DNA of 64,000 nucleotides from Micromonospora sp. CP22 (GTDB lineage Bacteria > Actinomycetota > Actinomycetes > Mycobacteriales > Micromonosporaceae): assembly GCF_009712475.1 (NCBI RefSeq), contig NZ_VCJO01000004.1, positions 62,001 through 126,000 of the forward strand, read 5' to 3'. Positions 40,300-49,637 of the stretch are shown piece by piece. A program made the position numbers and the translations under genes. The notes beneath the pieces were generated by a model. That model saw only the letters and a list, made by a program, of their open reading frames with translations. It did no database searches and had not been told where the DNA came from. Position 1 is the first letter of the stretch, and every line of letters begins with the position of its first letter.

Positions 40300-41558
40300 C
40301 CCCGGTCCGCATCGAGCTGCGCCGAGGGCCGGGCTTGTGGAGCCTGCCTGTCCTGGTAGGGATCGGCGTGTTCATGGCCCGCGCCCAGATGAGCGCGGAC
40401 AATGTCTGGTCGTACGCCACCGGCGCGGTGACGAGCGCCCCGGTGCTGATGGCTCCGCTGGCCGTGGGTGTTGCCGCCTGGGCGGGAGGCCGCTCGCAGC
40501 GCCGCGCCGCACGCCACGCCTGGCTGCTGGCGGGCCGCGATCCGGCGCAGGCGCCGCTGGTCGAGGCCGGCGTGCTGGCGGCATGCGCCACCGTGGCCTA
40601 CGCCCTGGTCGCGATGGTGACGCTGGTGCCCACGGCGGCGACCGCGACGTGGGGTGGCCCGTTCTGGTGGTGGCTGGCCTCGGCCGGGGTCGGCTTCACC
40701 GCCGCCATCTGTGTCGCCTACGGCGTGGGCGTGCTGCTGCCAGGTCGGTTCACCCCGTTCATCGCCGCGCTGGTCACTTACCTGGCCACCACCTGGAACC
40801 TCGGGCAGTACGGCACCTGGTACGCGATGTTCCCGTTCACCGTCGAGCTGATCCCACCGTTCAGCGCACCGCATGCTCCGACCATGCGCGGCCAGATGCT
40901 GTGGTTCACCGGCCTGGCGCTGCTGGCCCTGGCCCTGGCCGCCGTCAAGGTGCGCTCCTCGGCCCGAGTGGTGATCCCGGCAGTCGGGGCGTCCCTGGCC
41001 TTGGCCGTCAGCGGCGCCGCGATCGTCATCGGCGAGAACGGCCGCTACGTCGACGTGAACCGCCACATCGTCTGGTCCTGCTCCGGCAGCTCACCCCAGG
41101 TGTGCATCCATCCCGCTTTCGCCAACAGCTTCTCGCCGATCAGTCAGCGGGCGCAGGCGATCACCCAGCGCCTAGCCGCCACACCATTCGCCATTAGCCG
41201 GGTGGAACAGCGCCCCCGAGGCGTGGGCGGCCTACCCACACCAGGCGCGATCGCCTACGCCCTCGACGCCCCCACCGTCGAGCACTACGACCGCGCGAGC
41301 CTCGACATCGCCATCGCCGCCCTCGGCGTCGACTCATGCGCCCACGGGCCTCGACGGGACAACACCGCTCACGCCATGGCGCAACTCGTCGTGGCGTGGG
41401 CCGTCGGCGACGACAACCTGTTCACACCACGCACCCCCGACCAGCAGCAGGCCAAAGTGAACTTCCTCAGTCTGCCCCTGAGAAACCAGCAGCAGTGGCT
41501 CACCGCCCACGCCGGCGCCGTGCGTACCTGCTCCCTGGCCCCGCAGTCGTTCACATGA
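40296..41558 (+). CDS. membrane protein with extracytoplasmic domain, probable ABC permease subunit
   Basis: Encodes 420 residues from GTG. The first 230 residues contain about six hydrophobic segments (for example PVLVGIGVFMARAQ, VLMAPLAVGVAAWAGG and AQMLWFTGLALLALALA-like stretches). After a seventh helix near residue 240 (VIPAVGASLALAVSGAAIVIG) comes a soluble C-terminal region of about 170 residues with four cysteines (WSCSGS, QVCIHP, DSCAHG, TCSLAP). Start and stop overlap its neighbours, so it probably forms an ABC-2-type transporter with the preceding ATPase and the following membrane protein. I recognise no named family. Confidence 0.7.
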   Translation: MTPVRIELRRGPGLWSLPVLVGIGVFMARAQMSADNVWSYATGAVTSAPVLMAPLAVGVAAWAGGRSQRRAARHAWLLAGRDPAQAPLVEAGVLAACATVAYALVAMVTLVPTAATATWGGPFWWWLASAGVGFTAAICVAYGVGVLLPGRFTPFIAALVTYLATTWNLGQYGTWYAMFPFTVELIPPFSAPHAPTMRGQMLWFTGLALLALALAAVKVRSSARVVIPAVGASLALAVSGAAIVIGENGRYVDVNRHIVWSCSGSSPQVCIHPAFANSFSPISQRAQAITQRLAATPFAISRVEQRPRGVGGLPTPGAIAYALDAPTVEHYDRASLDIAIAALGVDSCAHGPRRDNTAHAMAQLVVAWAVGDDNLFTPRTPDQQQAKVNFLSLPLRNQQQWLTAHAGAVRTCSLAPQSFT

Positions 41559-42175
41559 TCGGCCCCCGACTACTCCTGAAGTCCCGACGAGCGGCGCCCC
41601 TGCTGCTGGCCCTCATCACCGTCGCAGTCGTCGCCCGCGAGCTCGCAGGCCAACACCTGTTCATCGGCGCCAGCGAGCCGATCCCGCTACCCTGGGCCGC
41701 CGTTCTGCCCGCGATCACCGCCTACCTCACCACCGCCGCAGCGTGGTCGGCGCTGCCGATGCAGGAACACCTCGCCGTGCGCCGCGTCGACCTGTACGAC
41801 CTGCTCTACCTGGCCGCGGCCGTCCTCATCGGCGCCGCATTGGTCGCCTGGGCAGCCCAGCCGCTCACCGGCACCATCACCGAACCCGGCGCGCTACGCA
41901 ACTACCTGGGCCTGCTCGGCTACTCCCTGCTCGGAGCCGCCGCCTTCCGCCTCAGCATGGGCTGGATGGTCCCGATCACGGCCTTCGGCATCGGTTTGGT
42001 CGTCGCGGGCACCGGCACCGACCTTCCGCCGCTGGACTGGCCAGCCCGCAGCGACACAGACCCGGCATCCTGGGCCGTCAGCACCGCGCTCCTGCTCACC
42101 GGACTGGCAGCCTTCGCCAGCCCCACGCGCCGACGCGCCTCAGCGTTGCATGCGGCGCGCGTCGAACTCGAGTAG
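41555..42175 (+). CDS. second membrane protein of the passenger ABC module
   Basis: Encodes 206 residues from ATG 41555, overlapping the previous stop codon (ATGA). About six hydrophobic helices are spread over nearly the whole length (LLLALITVAVVAREL, AAVLPAITAYLTTAAAW, LLYLAAAVLIGAALVAWAA, GLLGYSLLGAAAFRL, TAFGIGLVVAGTG, STALLLTGLAAFA). It probably contributes to the transmembrane part of the transporter. It ends 91 bases before the convergent in-frame end of tnpA. No family was recognised. Confidence 0.7.
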   Translation: MIGPRLLLKSRRAAPLLLALITVAVVARELAGQHLFIGASEPIPLPWAAVLPAITAYLTTAAAWSALPMQEHLAVRRVDLYDLLYLAAAVLIGAALVAWAAQPLTGTITEPGALRNYLGLLGYSLLGAAAFRLSMGWMVPITAFGIGLVVAGTGTDLPPLDWPARSDTDPASWAVSTALLLTGLAAFASPTRRRASALHAARVELE

Positions 42176-42266
42176 AGGATCCGGTCGAGACCTCAACCGT
42201 CGACGTTGCCCGCCCGCGCAGTATGACCGCAACCCCCGCCGGCAACGGCGGCTACCCGGGGCCGGC

Positions 42267-45200
42267 TCAGGCGAACTCCGCCGGACCGGGTAGGCGCAGC
42301 GGCCGGTAGCCGTCGGCGTCGAGCTGGGCGAGTTCGCCGTCGATGTCCACGGAGTGGGTGCCGTAGAAGTGCACATTGGCGTGATGGGTGGGCCAGATGT
42401 GGGCGAGGACCTCGTCGTCGACCTGGCGGCCGCCGGTGCGCAGCGCGCCGACGGCGAGGCCGTGGTATTCGGTGACCAGCAGACGATGGCGTTGGTGGCC
42501 AGGGTCAGGCACCACATCTGCTCGGTCTGCTGCTCGTGGTGCCGGCGGCGGATCGCCCCCTCCCCGGCGTAGGCCAGGGAGCGGCGCAGGGCGTGCAGGT
42601 TTTCGCCCTTGTTCAACTGCCGGGCGATCCTGCGCCGGTAGGTCTCGTCAGCCAAGTACCGGGCCGCGTACACGGTGCGGCGCAGCGCCCCGTACTCCTT
42701 GATCGCCGAGGTGAGGGCGTTCTGCTGCCGCTTCGACGAGCACAGCTTCCCGACCACCAGGGCGGCGGTGGCATGCCCGCCCTGCACCGAGGCGGCGACC
42801 CGCAGCAGGTCGTCCCACATGCTGACGATGAGGTCGGTGTTCAGCCGGCGGGTCAGCAGCGGGCCCGACCGCGGATACCGGGCCAGGACGTCGGCCTTCG
42901 CGCCCGTGCGGTAGAGGGTGATCTTCCCCAGGTCGCGGATGCGCGGCGAGAGCTGCTTGCCGACCAGGTCGAACAGGGCGAAGTTGGCCAGGGTGGCGCC
43001 GTGGGTGTCGGTGGCGTGCTCGAACGTCGGCAGGTCCGTGGCGTTGCCCAGCAGCCCGTCCAGGACGTAGTGCGACTCCGGGGCGGTGGCCACGATGACC
43101 TTCGTGTCGAACGTCGAATGCTGATCGGAGACGTGGGTGTAGGTCGACACGCCCTGCCCGCGGGCGAAATACCGCGACAGGTGCCGCGCGGTGATGGACT
43201 TGCCCTTCACGGGAAACCGCTGCCCGTCGGATGACGACAGCGCCCCCGACCCGAACGCCCGGGTCAACGGCAGCCGGTGATGGTAGTTCACCACCGCGGC
43301 GTTGGCCGCCTCCAGAGTCTCGGGTCGGAAGTACCACTCGGCGGTCCACGCGAGGACGTCGTACGGTACGCCGCAGGACTCGGCCATCGCGGACAGGCCC
43401 ATGTTGGTGGCCTCGGCGATGATCACATACAGCAGGTTGCGCTTGAGCTCCGCCGGCCGGTTCACCTTCCCGCCCGCGTGCACCAGATGGTCGGTGAACC
43501 CGGTCCGCGCGTCGACCTCCACCAGCACCGACGCGAGAGGTAGGTGGGGCAGCATCGCGGCCAGCTCGGCGCGTAGCGCGTCGGCTTCGGCCGGTACGTC
43601 CTCGGCCGTCAACGGCGGGATGATCAGCTCCCCGTCGTCGGTGAGCCGCACCTCGCCCGGATCGCCCTTGGCCAGCTGGGTCTCCAGGTCGGCCAGGGCG
43701 GTATGCAGCTCCTCGTCGGCCTGTGCGAGGGCGTCGGCGGCGGGGGCCGGCTTGCCGACCAGGTGGCAGAACTCGGTGCGCTGCGGCGCCCACGCCTCAG
43801 CGGTCAGCAGGAACGACGCCGGGTCGGCGTACCGCCGCGACCCTGGCACGAACACATCACCGGAGCGCAGCCCATCGCGCAGGCCAATCAGCACCGCGAT
43901 CTCCCAGTAGTGCCGATACTCGGTCACGTTCCCGGCCTCCGCCGCAGCGGCCAGGTACCCGGCCCACCTCGTGGGCACGAACCCCACCGGCGCCCCGGCC
44001 GGCACCTTCCGGGTCCCGGTCGCGTACAACTCCGCCAGCACCGCCACCGCCTGCAAGAGCTGCTCGGTGCCCGGCCCGCCGGCAAACCGCACCGCCGCCA
44101 GCACAGCCGGGGCGAACTGGCGCAGGTAGGTCATCGAGGCGTGCATCATCGCCAAATGCCCGTGATCACGCGGCAGCCGCTCACGCCGCTCGGTCCAGGC
44201 CGCGCGCATCCGCTCCATCCCGATCCGGCCGCGCAGCAGCCCACCGATCTGCTCATCACCCACTCCTGGGTCGAGCACGATGGTCAGGATTTCGTCGAGC
44301 AGGGCCTGCCGGTTCTCCCCACCCTTAGCGCGCTCCGCCAGGGCCTCGACGACCTTCTGCCGCGCGGCCGACTCACGTCCGGAGACGGCCTGGTCGAACA
44401 GAAGCAACGTCTCATCGAGGACATCAACGGCGGACTGGGCGAGCAGGGTCAACAGGATCGGATACCGCCGCTCCGGCTCGCGGCGCTGCAACGCCTGCCC
44501 GGTCAGCCGCCGCCCCACGCCCGCCAGGAACCGGCGACGCTCGGTCGGCAGCATCGACAAGTCCAGGGTGTGCGCGTCCAGGCGGCGCAGGTAGGCCAGC
44601 TTCTCCAACTCCGCCTTCACCGCCATCGGACTCGACGACGTCGGCCCCACCCCCAACCAGGCGAGAGGGGTGCGCCCGAGGTAGGCGTCGGGCACCAGCA
44701 GCAGGTCCAGCTCCGCCCGGCGACGGTCGGTCAGCAGATGCGCCACCCGCGTCCACGTCTCCGCCCGCGCCCGGGCCCGCGCCGTGGCCACGTGCTCCAG
44801 CAGGTGCACCACACCGGGCCGCACCACTCGCGACGAGATCAGATACTCACAGGCCAGCCGGAACAGCAGCTTCGGCGAGTCGTGCTCCATCGCCCGCGCG
44901 AACAGGAACTCGTCCAGGTCCTTCCACTCGGCGGTGTCCATCGCCCGCCACCCGCAGTACGCCACCACCTGCCGCAGATGATCCGTGCGGGTCTGCTCCC
45001 GCTCCCCGTAGCCGCGCAACTCGCCCATCGGCACACCCAGCCGCTGCGACAACCGGCCCACCACCGCCGCCGGCGCCGAGACCACCTCGTCCGGCACGAA
45101 CCCCAACCACGGCAGCGTGCACAACTGCACCGCCGCGCCCAGCACGTTGCGGCCGGTCCGGAACTTCCGCAGGAACGCCTCGTCCGGGCCGGTCACCGTG

Positions 45201-45289
45201 AAGTAGCGGATCAACTCAGCCCGCGTGACCTCCGGGAACCCCCGAAGCCGCGCCAGCTCCTCCTCGGAGAACACATCCCGAGTCGCCAC
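42267..45289 (-). pseudogene. tnpA: Tn3-family DDE transposase TnpA, C-terminally frameshifted
   Basis: From GTG 45289 the product is a Tn3-type transposase: N-terminal DUF4158-like region (MATRDVFSEEELARLRGFP...), then the DDE domain with Asp in THVSDQHSTF, Asp in ATDTHGATLANFALFDLVG and Glu in LNKGENLHALRRSL. Near 42473-42485 the frame breaks after MWCLTLATNAIVCW. The expected ending (TEYHGLAVGALRTGGRQVDDEV...DADGYRPLRLPG) continues one frame away to the stop at 42267, as if one G were lost. Read in frame, the protein carries about 115 unrelated residues to 42140 and overlaps the convergent cargo gene. All three catalytic residues precede the break, so activity may be reduced or retained. 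Confidence 0.88.
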
Positions 45290-45364
45290 CCACCACCGCC
45301 CGCACAGCGACCGTCACCGAACGGACGGCACGCTACGGGTCACCCACCACGAAGATCAATGGAC

Positions 45365-45401
45365 CTTAGCGTTGGTTTTTCGCTGGAAGCTACGGACAGG
45401 C
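45365..45401 (-). repeat. right terminal inverted repeat of the Tn3-family element
   Basis: Reverse complement of this 37-base segment begins GCCTGTCCGTAGCTTCC and matches the left repeat at 32 of 37 positions. It lies 75 bases before the tnpA start codon. Confidence 0.9.
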
Positions 45402-45408
45402 CCAAGGG
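45401..45408. repeat. right junction direct repeat (target duplication)
   Basis: Second copy of CCCAAGGG; the first is at 37640-37647. Confidence 0.85.
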
Positions 45409-45880
45409 GCTGCGCGGCAGCCTCACGGTGCTCGACGAGCAGACGGTGGCCTATCTGGACTTCGCCGGCGGCAACGCCGAGACCATCGCCCACCTGCGGG
45501 AGAACGGCCGTATCACGCTGATGTGGTGCGCCTTCACCGGCCCGCCCACCATCGTGCGGGTGCACGGCCGGGGCGAGCCGGTGTTCCGTGACGACCCCCG
45601 CTTTCCCGACCTGCTGGCACGCTTCACCGACATCGACACCACCCAGCACGGCCTCCGGGCGATCATCGTGGTGCACGCCCGGCTGATCCGCGACACCTGC
45701 GGGTTCGCGGTGCCGCTGATGACCTACGACGGTGACCGGGACCTGCACGCCCGCCGGTTCGGCCGGGAGGACGACGCGTCGCTGGACACCTACTTCGCCG
45801 GCAAGGACGACATCGCCACCAGCATCGACGGCCTGCCCGGGCTGCCGTTGCCGCTGCCGCCGACACCCCGAACCGGCTGA
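45401..45880 (+). pseudogene. C-terminal fragment of the interrupted PNPOx-family protein
   Basis: Resumes at PKGLRGSLTVLDEQTVAYLDFAGGNAETIAHLRENGRITLMWCAF and continues for 159 residues to the natural stop. It contains the FMN-barrel motifs expected after the N-terminal fragment at 37526, and both parts are in the same reading frame. It has no start or promoter of its own. The CCCAAGGG at its beginning duplicates that at the left junction. Confidence 0.9.
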
Positions 45881-46146
45881 CCGTGCCGCGACACCTTCGG
45901 CTACGACGCGGCGCGTCTGCCGTCGCGTCCCCGCCACCTGGCCCGCGCCGGTTACCATTCCCGCTGGCGGCGACGGTCCGCTGAGACGACCCGGCTGGGA
46001 CGACCCCGCCGGGCGTACGTCATGGCCGGTTACCCTTGACTGCGCACCCGGGTCTGCGGGCGTCGAGGCGTGGCCGTGGGAATGGCCCGACGGAGACGGA
46101 CCGTTACACCGATAGGACCTGCACCACCGAAGAGGGGAAGTCGATC

Positions 46147-46488
46147 ATGGGCGAGCGTATGCTGCGCGGTAGCCGGCTGGGCGCGGTCAGCTACGAGTCC
46201 GACCGCAACACGGAGCTCGCGCCGCGGCAGACCCGCGAGTACCTGTGCGCCAAGGGTCACCAGTTCGAGGTGCCGTTCGCCGTCGACGCCGAGGTGCCGA
46301 CCACCTGGGAATGCAAGTTCGACGGCAGCGTGGCCCGACTCGTCGACGGCAGTGAGCCGGAGCAGAAGAAGGCCAAGCCGCCGCGCACCCACTGGGACAT
46401 GCTGCTGGAGCGGCGTTCGATCGCCGAACTGGAGGACATCCTCGCCGAGCGGCTGCAGGAGGTCCGCACCCGTCGCGGTCGTGCCTGA
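46147..46488 (+). CDS. rbpA: RNA polymerase-binding protein RbpA
   Basis: Encodes 113 residues from ATG 46147, preceded by GAGGGGAAG. MGERMLRGSRLGAVSYESDRNTELAPRQ is the conserved actinobacterial RbpA start. The central core domain has C-x-KGHQFEVPF...TWECKFDG, and the C-terminal sigma-interaction helix has HWDMLLERRSIAELEDILAERLQEVR. RbpA binds sigma A/HrdB-type holoenzyme and the promoter to stabilise open complexes. Its presence is a reliable marker for Actinomycetota. Confidence 0.96.
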   Translation: MGERMLRGSRLGAVSYESDRNTELAPRQTREYLCAKGHQFEVPFAVDAEVPTTWECKFDGSVARLVDGSEPEQKKAKPPRTHWDMLLERRSIAELEDILAERLQEVRTRRGRA

Positions 46489-46499
46489 CGGCGAAACGT

Positions 46500-46536
46500 C
46501 GACGGTGCCCCCGGGAATTCCCCGGGGGCACCGTCG
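46500..46536. terminator. bidirectional terminator between rbpA and fxsA
   Basis: A perfect 16-bp stem (46500-46515 with 46521-46536, core GACGGTGCCCCCGGG) with a five-base loop lies 12 bases after the rbpA stop and 13 before the end of the convergent fxsA gene. Confidence 0.9.
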
Positions 46537-46548
46537 TGTCCGGCCGCG

Positions 46549-47076
46549 TCAGCGCGGCTCCACGATCTCACCCTCGATGGCTTCCCCCTCGACGGCCGTG
46601 CCGGGCGTCGGCGACGTCGTGGGCTGCGACGGTGGCGGCTGCTGCGGCCCACCCCGATACACCCGCACCCGGCGTGGCCCGAACAGGTCACCGGCGGTCA
46701 TCGACGACACCCGCCGCTCGGCGGCCCGCTGCACCCCACCACGGATCAACCCGCGCACCGGCGGCACCAGCAACAACAACCCCACCACACTGCTGACCAG
46801 GCCCGGGGTCGCCAGCAGCAGCGCGCCGAGCAGCCCCACCAGCCCGTCGGTCACCTGCCGACCGGGGGGCCGACCCGCCTGGGCCGCCTGCTGGAAACCG
46901 CGCCACGCCCGCACACCCTCCCGGCGCAGCAGCACCAGGCCCAGCAGCGAAGCCGCGAAGACCAGCAGCATCGCCGTACCGAACCCGAACGCCCGACCCA
47001 CCGCCACGAAAACGGCGATCTCCACGGCCGTGGACACCAGCAGAGCCAACGGTACGAACCTCAGTGCTCGGCGCAT
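46549..47076 (-). CDS. fxsA: FxsA family membrane protein
   Basis: Encodes 175 residues. Four hydrophobic segments cover the first 110 residues: RFVPLALLVSTAVEIAVFVAVG, TAMLLVFAASLLGLVLLRREG, LVGLLGALLLATPGLVSSVVGLLLLVPPVR. ATPGLVSSVVGLLLLVPPVR is the FxsA hallmark. The cytoplasmic tail is Pro- and acidic-rich. E. coli FxsA relieves F-plasmid exclusion of phage T7 when overproduced; the normal role is unclear. Confidence 0.9.
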   Translation of the reverse strand: MRRALRFVPLALLVSTAVEIAVFVAVGRAFGFGTAMLLVFAASLLGLVLLRREGVRAWRGFQQAAQAGRPPGRQVTDGLVGLLGALLLATPGLVSSVVGLLLLVPPVRGLIRGGVQRAAERRVSSMTAGDLFGPRRVRVYRGGPQQPPPSQPTTSPTPGTAVEGEAIEGEIVEPR

Positions 47077-47164
47077 ATCACCCCATCCGCCTCACGGCGC
47101 CTCGTCGTCGCGGCGCGCCCGGCGGCGCAGCCGTCTGGTCTGTCCAGCATGACACGCCGCCCGC

Positions 47165-47974
47165 TCAGGGCCACCGCGCCTGCCCGGCGGTGACCCCGTG
47201 CAGTCCCCGCCGCACCGCGGTGCGCCGGTCACGCAACGCCCAACCGGTGATCCGCCACAACGCCTCCACGACGATCAGCGGGCTCATCTTGCTGGCGCCG
47301 CGTTCCCGTTCGGCGAAGGTGATCGGCACCTCCACGATCCGCGCCCCCGCCCGGTGCGCCAGCCGCGACAACTCCACCTGAAACGAGTACCCCTGCGAAC
47401 ACACCGAATCCAGGTCCAGGGCGTCCAACACCCCGGCCCGGTAGACCCGGTAGCCGCCGGTGGCGTCGGCGACCGGCATCCCCAACGCCAACCGCGCGTA
47501 CAGGTTGCCGCACCGCGACAGCAGCAGCCGCCGCAGCGGCCAGTTGACCACCCGGGCACCCCGGGTCCACCGCGAGCCGATCACCACGTCGGCGTCGCGG
47601 GCCGCCGCCAGCAACGCCGGCAGGTCCTCCGGGGCGTGTGAGCCGTCGGCGTCCATCTCCACCACCGCGTCGAACCCACGCCGCCGCGCCCACGCGAACC
47701 CGGCCAGATACGCCGCGCCGAGTCCCTGCTTGCCCTGCCGGTGCAGCACGTGCACCCGCTGGTCGGTGCGGGCGATGCCCTCGGCGATCTCGCCGGTGCC
47801 GTCGGGGCTGTTGTCGTCGGCGATGAGGATGTCCACCTGCGGTGCGGCCCGGCGGACCCGCCGCACGATCGCGGTGACGTTGTCGGCCTCGTTGTAGGTG
47901 GGGATGACCACCAGCACCCGACCCACGCCGGGCACCCCGGTCGTCACCGGCCGGATGTCCGTTCCGTGCCTCAC
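47165..47974 (-). CDS. ppm1: polyprenol-phosphate mannose synthase (Ppm1 catalytic domain)
   Basis: Encodes 269 residues. The GT2 start VLVVIPTYNEADNVTAIVRRV, the Asp-x-Asp region VVEMDADGSHAPEDLPAL, GSRWTRGARVVNWPLRRLLLSRCGN and DATGGYRVYRAGVLDAL identify a GDP-mannose:polyprenyl phosphate mannosyltransferase. It supplies polyprenyl-phosphate-mannose for lipoglycan and protein mannosylation. It lacks transmembrane anchors. In mycobacteria the same enzyme is fused to, or paired with, the Lnt-like Ppm2 domain, and the lnt gene lies immediately upstream here. Confidence 0.93.
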   Translation of the reverse strand: MRHGTDIRPVTTGVPGVGRVLVVIPTYNEADNVTAIVRRVRRAAPQVDILIADDNSPDGTGEIAEGIARTDQRVHVLHRQGKQGLGAAYLAGFAWARRRGFDAVVEMDADGSHAPEDLPALLAAARDADVVIGSRWTRGARVVNWPLRRLLLSRCGNLYARLALGMPVADATGGYRVYRAGVLDALDLDSVCSQGYSFQVELSRLAHRAGARIVEVPITFAERERGASKMSPLIVVEALWRITGWALRDRRTAVRRGLHGVTAGQARWP

Positions 47975-48014
47975 CGCTGCCCCCTCACCCCGGGTGGGCG
48001 GCCACCGGTGCGGT

Positions 48015-49637
48015 TCAGCCGTCCCGCCGGCGCCGCAGCACCGCCGCGCCGGCCAGCGCGGCCACCGCCAGCCCGGCCAGCACCACCTCCGGCAGCACCC
48101 CGACCCGGGTGGCCAGCGTGCGTCCCTCGGTCAGCTGAAGCTGCCGCACCACGACCGCGCGGGTATTGAACCCGGTGGCGTCGCTTACCCGCCCGTCCGG
48201 GGCGACGAACCCGGACACTCCGACCGTGGAGGCCATCAACGCGGCACGGCCGTGCTCGACCGCCCGCAGCCGCACCATGGCCAACTGCTGGCGGGCCTCC
48301 GCCTCGTCGAAGGTGGCGTTGTTGGTCTGCACCACCAACAGCTGCGCCCCACCGACGACGGTGTCGCGGACCAGCCCGTCGTAGGCGACCTCGAAACAGA
48401 TCACGTCGCCGAGCACCACCGGCCCGCTGTGCACCACCCCCGCCTCGGTGCCGGCCACGAAGTCGGCCCGCACCCGGTCGACCTGGTCGCTGACCATCCG
48501 GGCGATGCGACGCAGCGGCACATACTCGGCGAACGGCACCGGATGACGTTTGATGTACAGCTGCTCCAGGTCGGGGCCGCTGCCGGGCCGCCACAGCAGT
48601 CCCGCGTTGCGCACCTGCCCCTGTTGCGGCCCGAACAGCACCGCACCCACCAGGATCGGCACCCCGACCGCGTCCGCGGCGGCGGAGATCCGGGCCCCGG
48701 CCGAGGCGTTGCGCAGCGGGTCGATGTCGCTGGAGTTCTCCGGCCACACCACCAGATCCGGTCGGGGTCGGGCACCGGCGGCCACCTCGGCGGCCAGGGC
48801 GATGGTGGCGTCGACGTGGTTGTCGAGCACGGCCTGCCGCTGCGCGTTGAAGTCCAACCCGAGCCGTGGCACGTTGCCCTGCACGATCGCCACCGTCACG
48901 CTCGTCGCGTCGCGGGTCGTCGCCACCGGCACCAGCAGCCCACCGGCGAGCAGCAGCACCACCGTCGCCGCGCACCCGGCGGCGGGCACCCACCACCCCC
49001 GGCCGTCGACTCGACGGGCCCGCGCCGCCCACCAGACACCGGTGACCAGCAGCCCACCGGCCACCGCCACCGCGAACGTCACCAGCGGCGCACCGCCCAC
49101 CGCGGCCAGCCGCAGCAGCGGCGACTCGTCCTGACCGAACGCCAACCGCCCCCACGGGAACCCGCCGAACGGTGTCCGGTCACGCAACGCCTCCTGCCCC
49201 ACCCACAACACACCGGTCACCGCCGGCCACCCCGCCGGGAACCGGTCGACCAGCGGCGACACCCACGCCGTGGCCGCACCCAGCAGCGCCACATACGCCG
49301 CCTGCAACAGCGACAGCAGCACCCACGGCAGGTAGCCGGTGTGCAGGTTCGTCCAGGCCAGCATCGGCGCGAACAGGGTCAGACCGGCTAAAAAACCCAA
49401 CCCGGCACCGGCCCGCAGCCGCCGCCGGTGCGTCGCCGCGGCCAGCAGGGCCACCCCGACCGGTGCCAGCGGCCACCACCCGTACGGCGGGAAGGCCAGC
49501 AGCAGCGCCAGCCCGGCGGCCACCGCCATGACCACCGCCACCGGCAGGCGCACCGGCCCGGCCACCGGCACGGGCGTCGGCGGGTGGGATCCGGCGGCAC
49601 GGTCCACGGTCGTCACGGGCGGGTCGGACGCGATCAC
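48015..49637 (-). CDS. lnt: apolipoprotein N-acyltransferase
   Basis: Encodes 540 residues from GTG. About six to seven transmembrane helices cover residues 30-245, followed by a periplasmic nitrilase-fold domain. The Lnt triad is present: Glu300 (VVWPENSS), Lys363 (YIKRHPVPFAEYVPL) and Cys414 (VICFEVAYD). A final helix LAGLAVAALAGAAVL lies at the C-terminus. It N-acylates the lipid-modified cysteine of lipoproteins at the outer face of the membrane. Only 40 bases separate it from ppm1, so the pair is probably an operon, as in other actinobacteria. Confidence 0.94.
   Translation of the reverse strand: MIASDPPVTTVDRAAGSHPPTPVPVAGPVRLPVAVVMAVAAGLALLLAFPPYGWWPLAPVGVALLAAATHRRRLRAGAGLGFLAGLTLFAPMLAWTNLHTGYLPWVLLSLLQAAYVALLGAATAWVSPLVDRFPAGWPAVTGVLWVGQEALRDRTPFGGFPWGRLAFGQDESPLLRLAAVGGAPLVTFAVAVAGGLLVTGVWWAARARRVDGRGWWVPAAGCAATVVLLLAGGLLVPVATTRDATSVTVAIVQGNVPRLGLDFNAQRQAVLDNHVDATIALAAEVAAGARPRPDLVVWPENSSDIDPLRNASAGARISAAADAVGVPILVGAVLFGPQQGQVRNAGLLWRPGSGPDLEQLYIKRHPVPFAEYVPLRRIARMVSDQVDRVRADFVAGTEAGVVHSGPVVLGDVICFEVAYDGLVRDTVVGGAQLLVVQTNNATFDEAEARQQLAMVRLRAVEHGRAALMASTVGVSGFVAPDGRVSDATGFNTRAVVVRQLQLTEGRTLATRVGVLPEVVLAGLAVAALAGAAVLRRRRDG

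Larger units (their letters stand above)
37647..45401. mobile_element. Tn3-family transposon with ABC-transporter passenger module
   Basis: The element is about 7755 bp and bounded by 37-bp inverted repeats matching at 32 of 37 positions. Both end in AACGCTAAG at the inner side, like the TTAAG end of Tn3. From left: IR-L, a strong hairpin, res region, tnpR (+), a secreted protein, ABC ATPase and two membrane-protein genes (+), tnpA (-, frameshifted) and IR-R. It splits a PNPOx-family gene, with a short target duplication at the junctions. tnpR and tnpA lie at opposite ends pointing inwards, with the cargo between, unlike the adjacent tnpA-tnpR of classical Tn3. The high end similarity and exact duplication indicate a recent insertion. 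Confidence 0.93.

Noticed and set aside
42140..42266. In-frame extension of tnpA to 42140
   Set aside because: This tail has no Tn3 similarity and overlaps the cargo membrane gene, whereas the neighbouring frame restores the conserved transposase end at 42267.
43703..45365. Plus-strand frame leading into the PNPOx C-terminal fragment
   Set aside because: Only the part after 45401 has family similarity. The upstream part is antisense to tnpA and is joined to it by chance across the transposon end.
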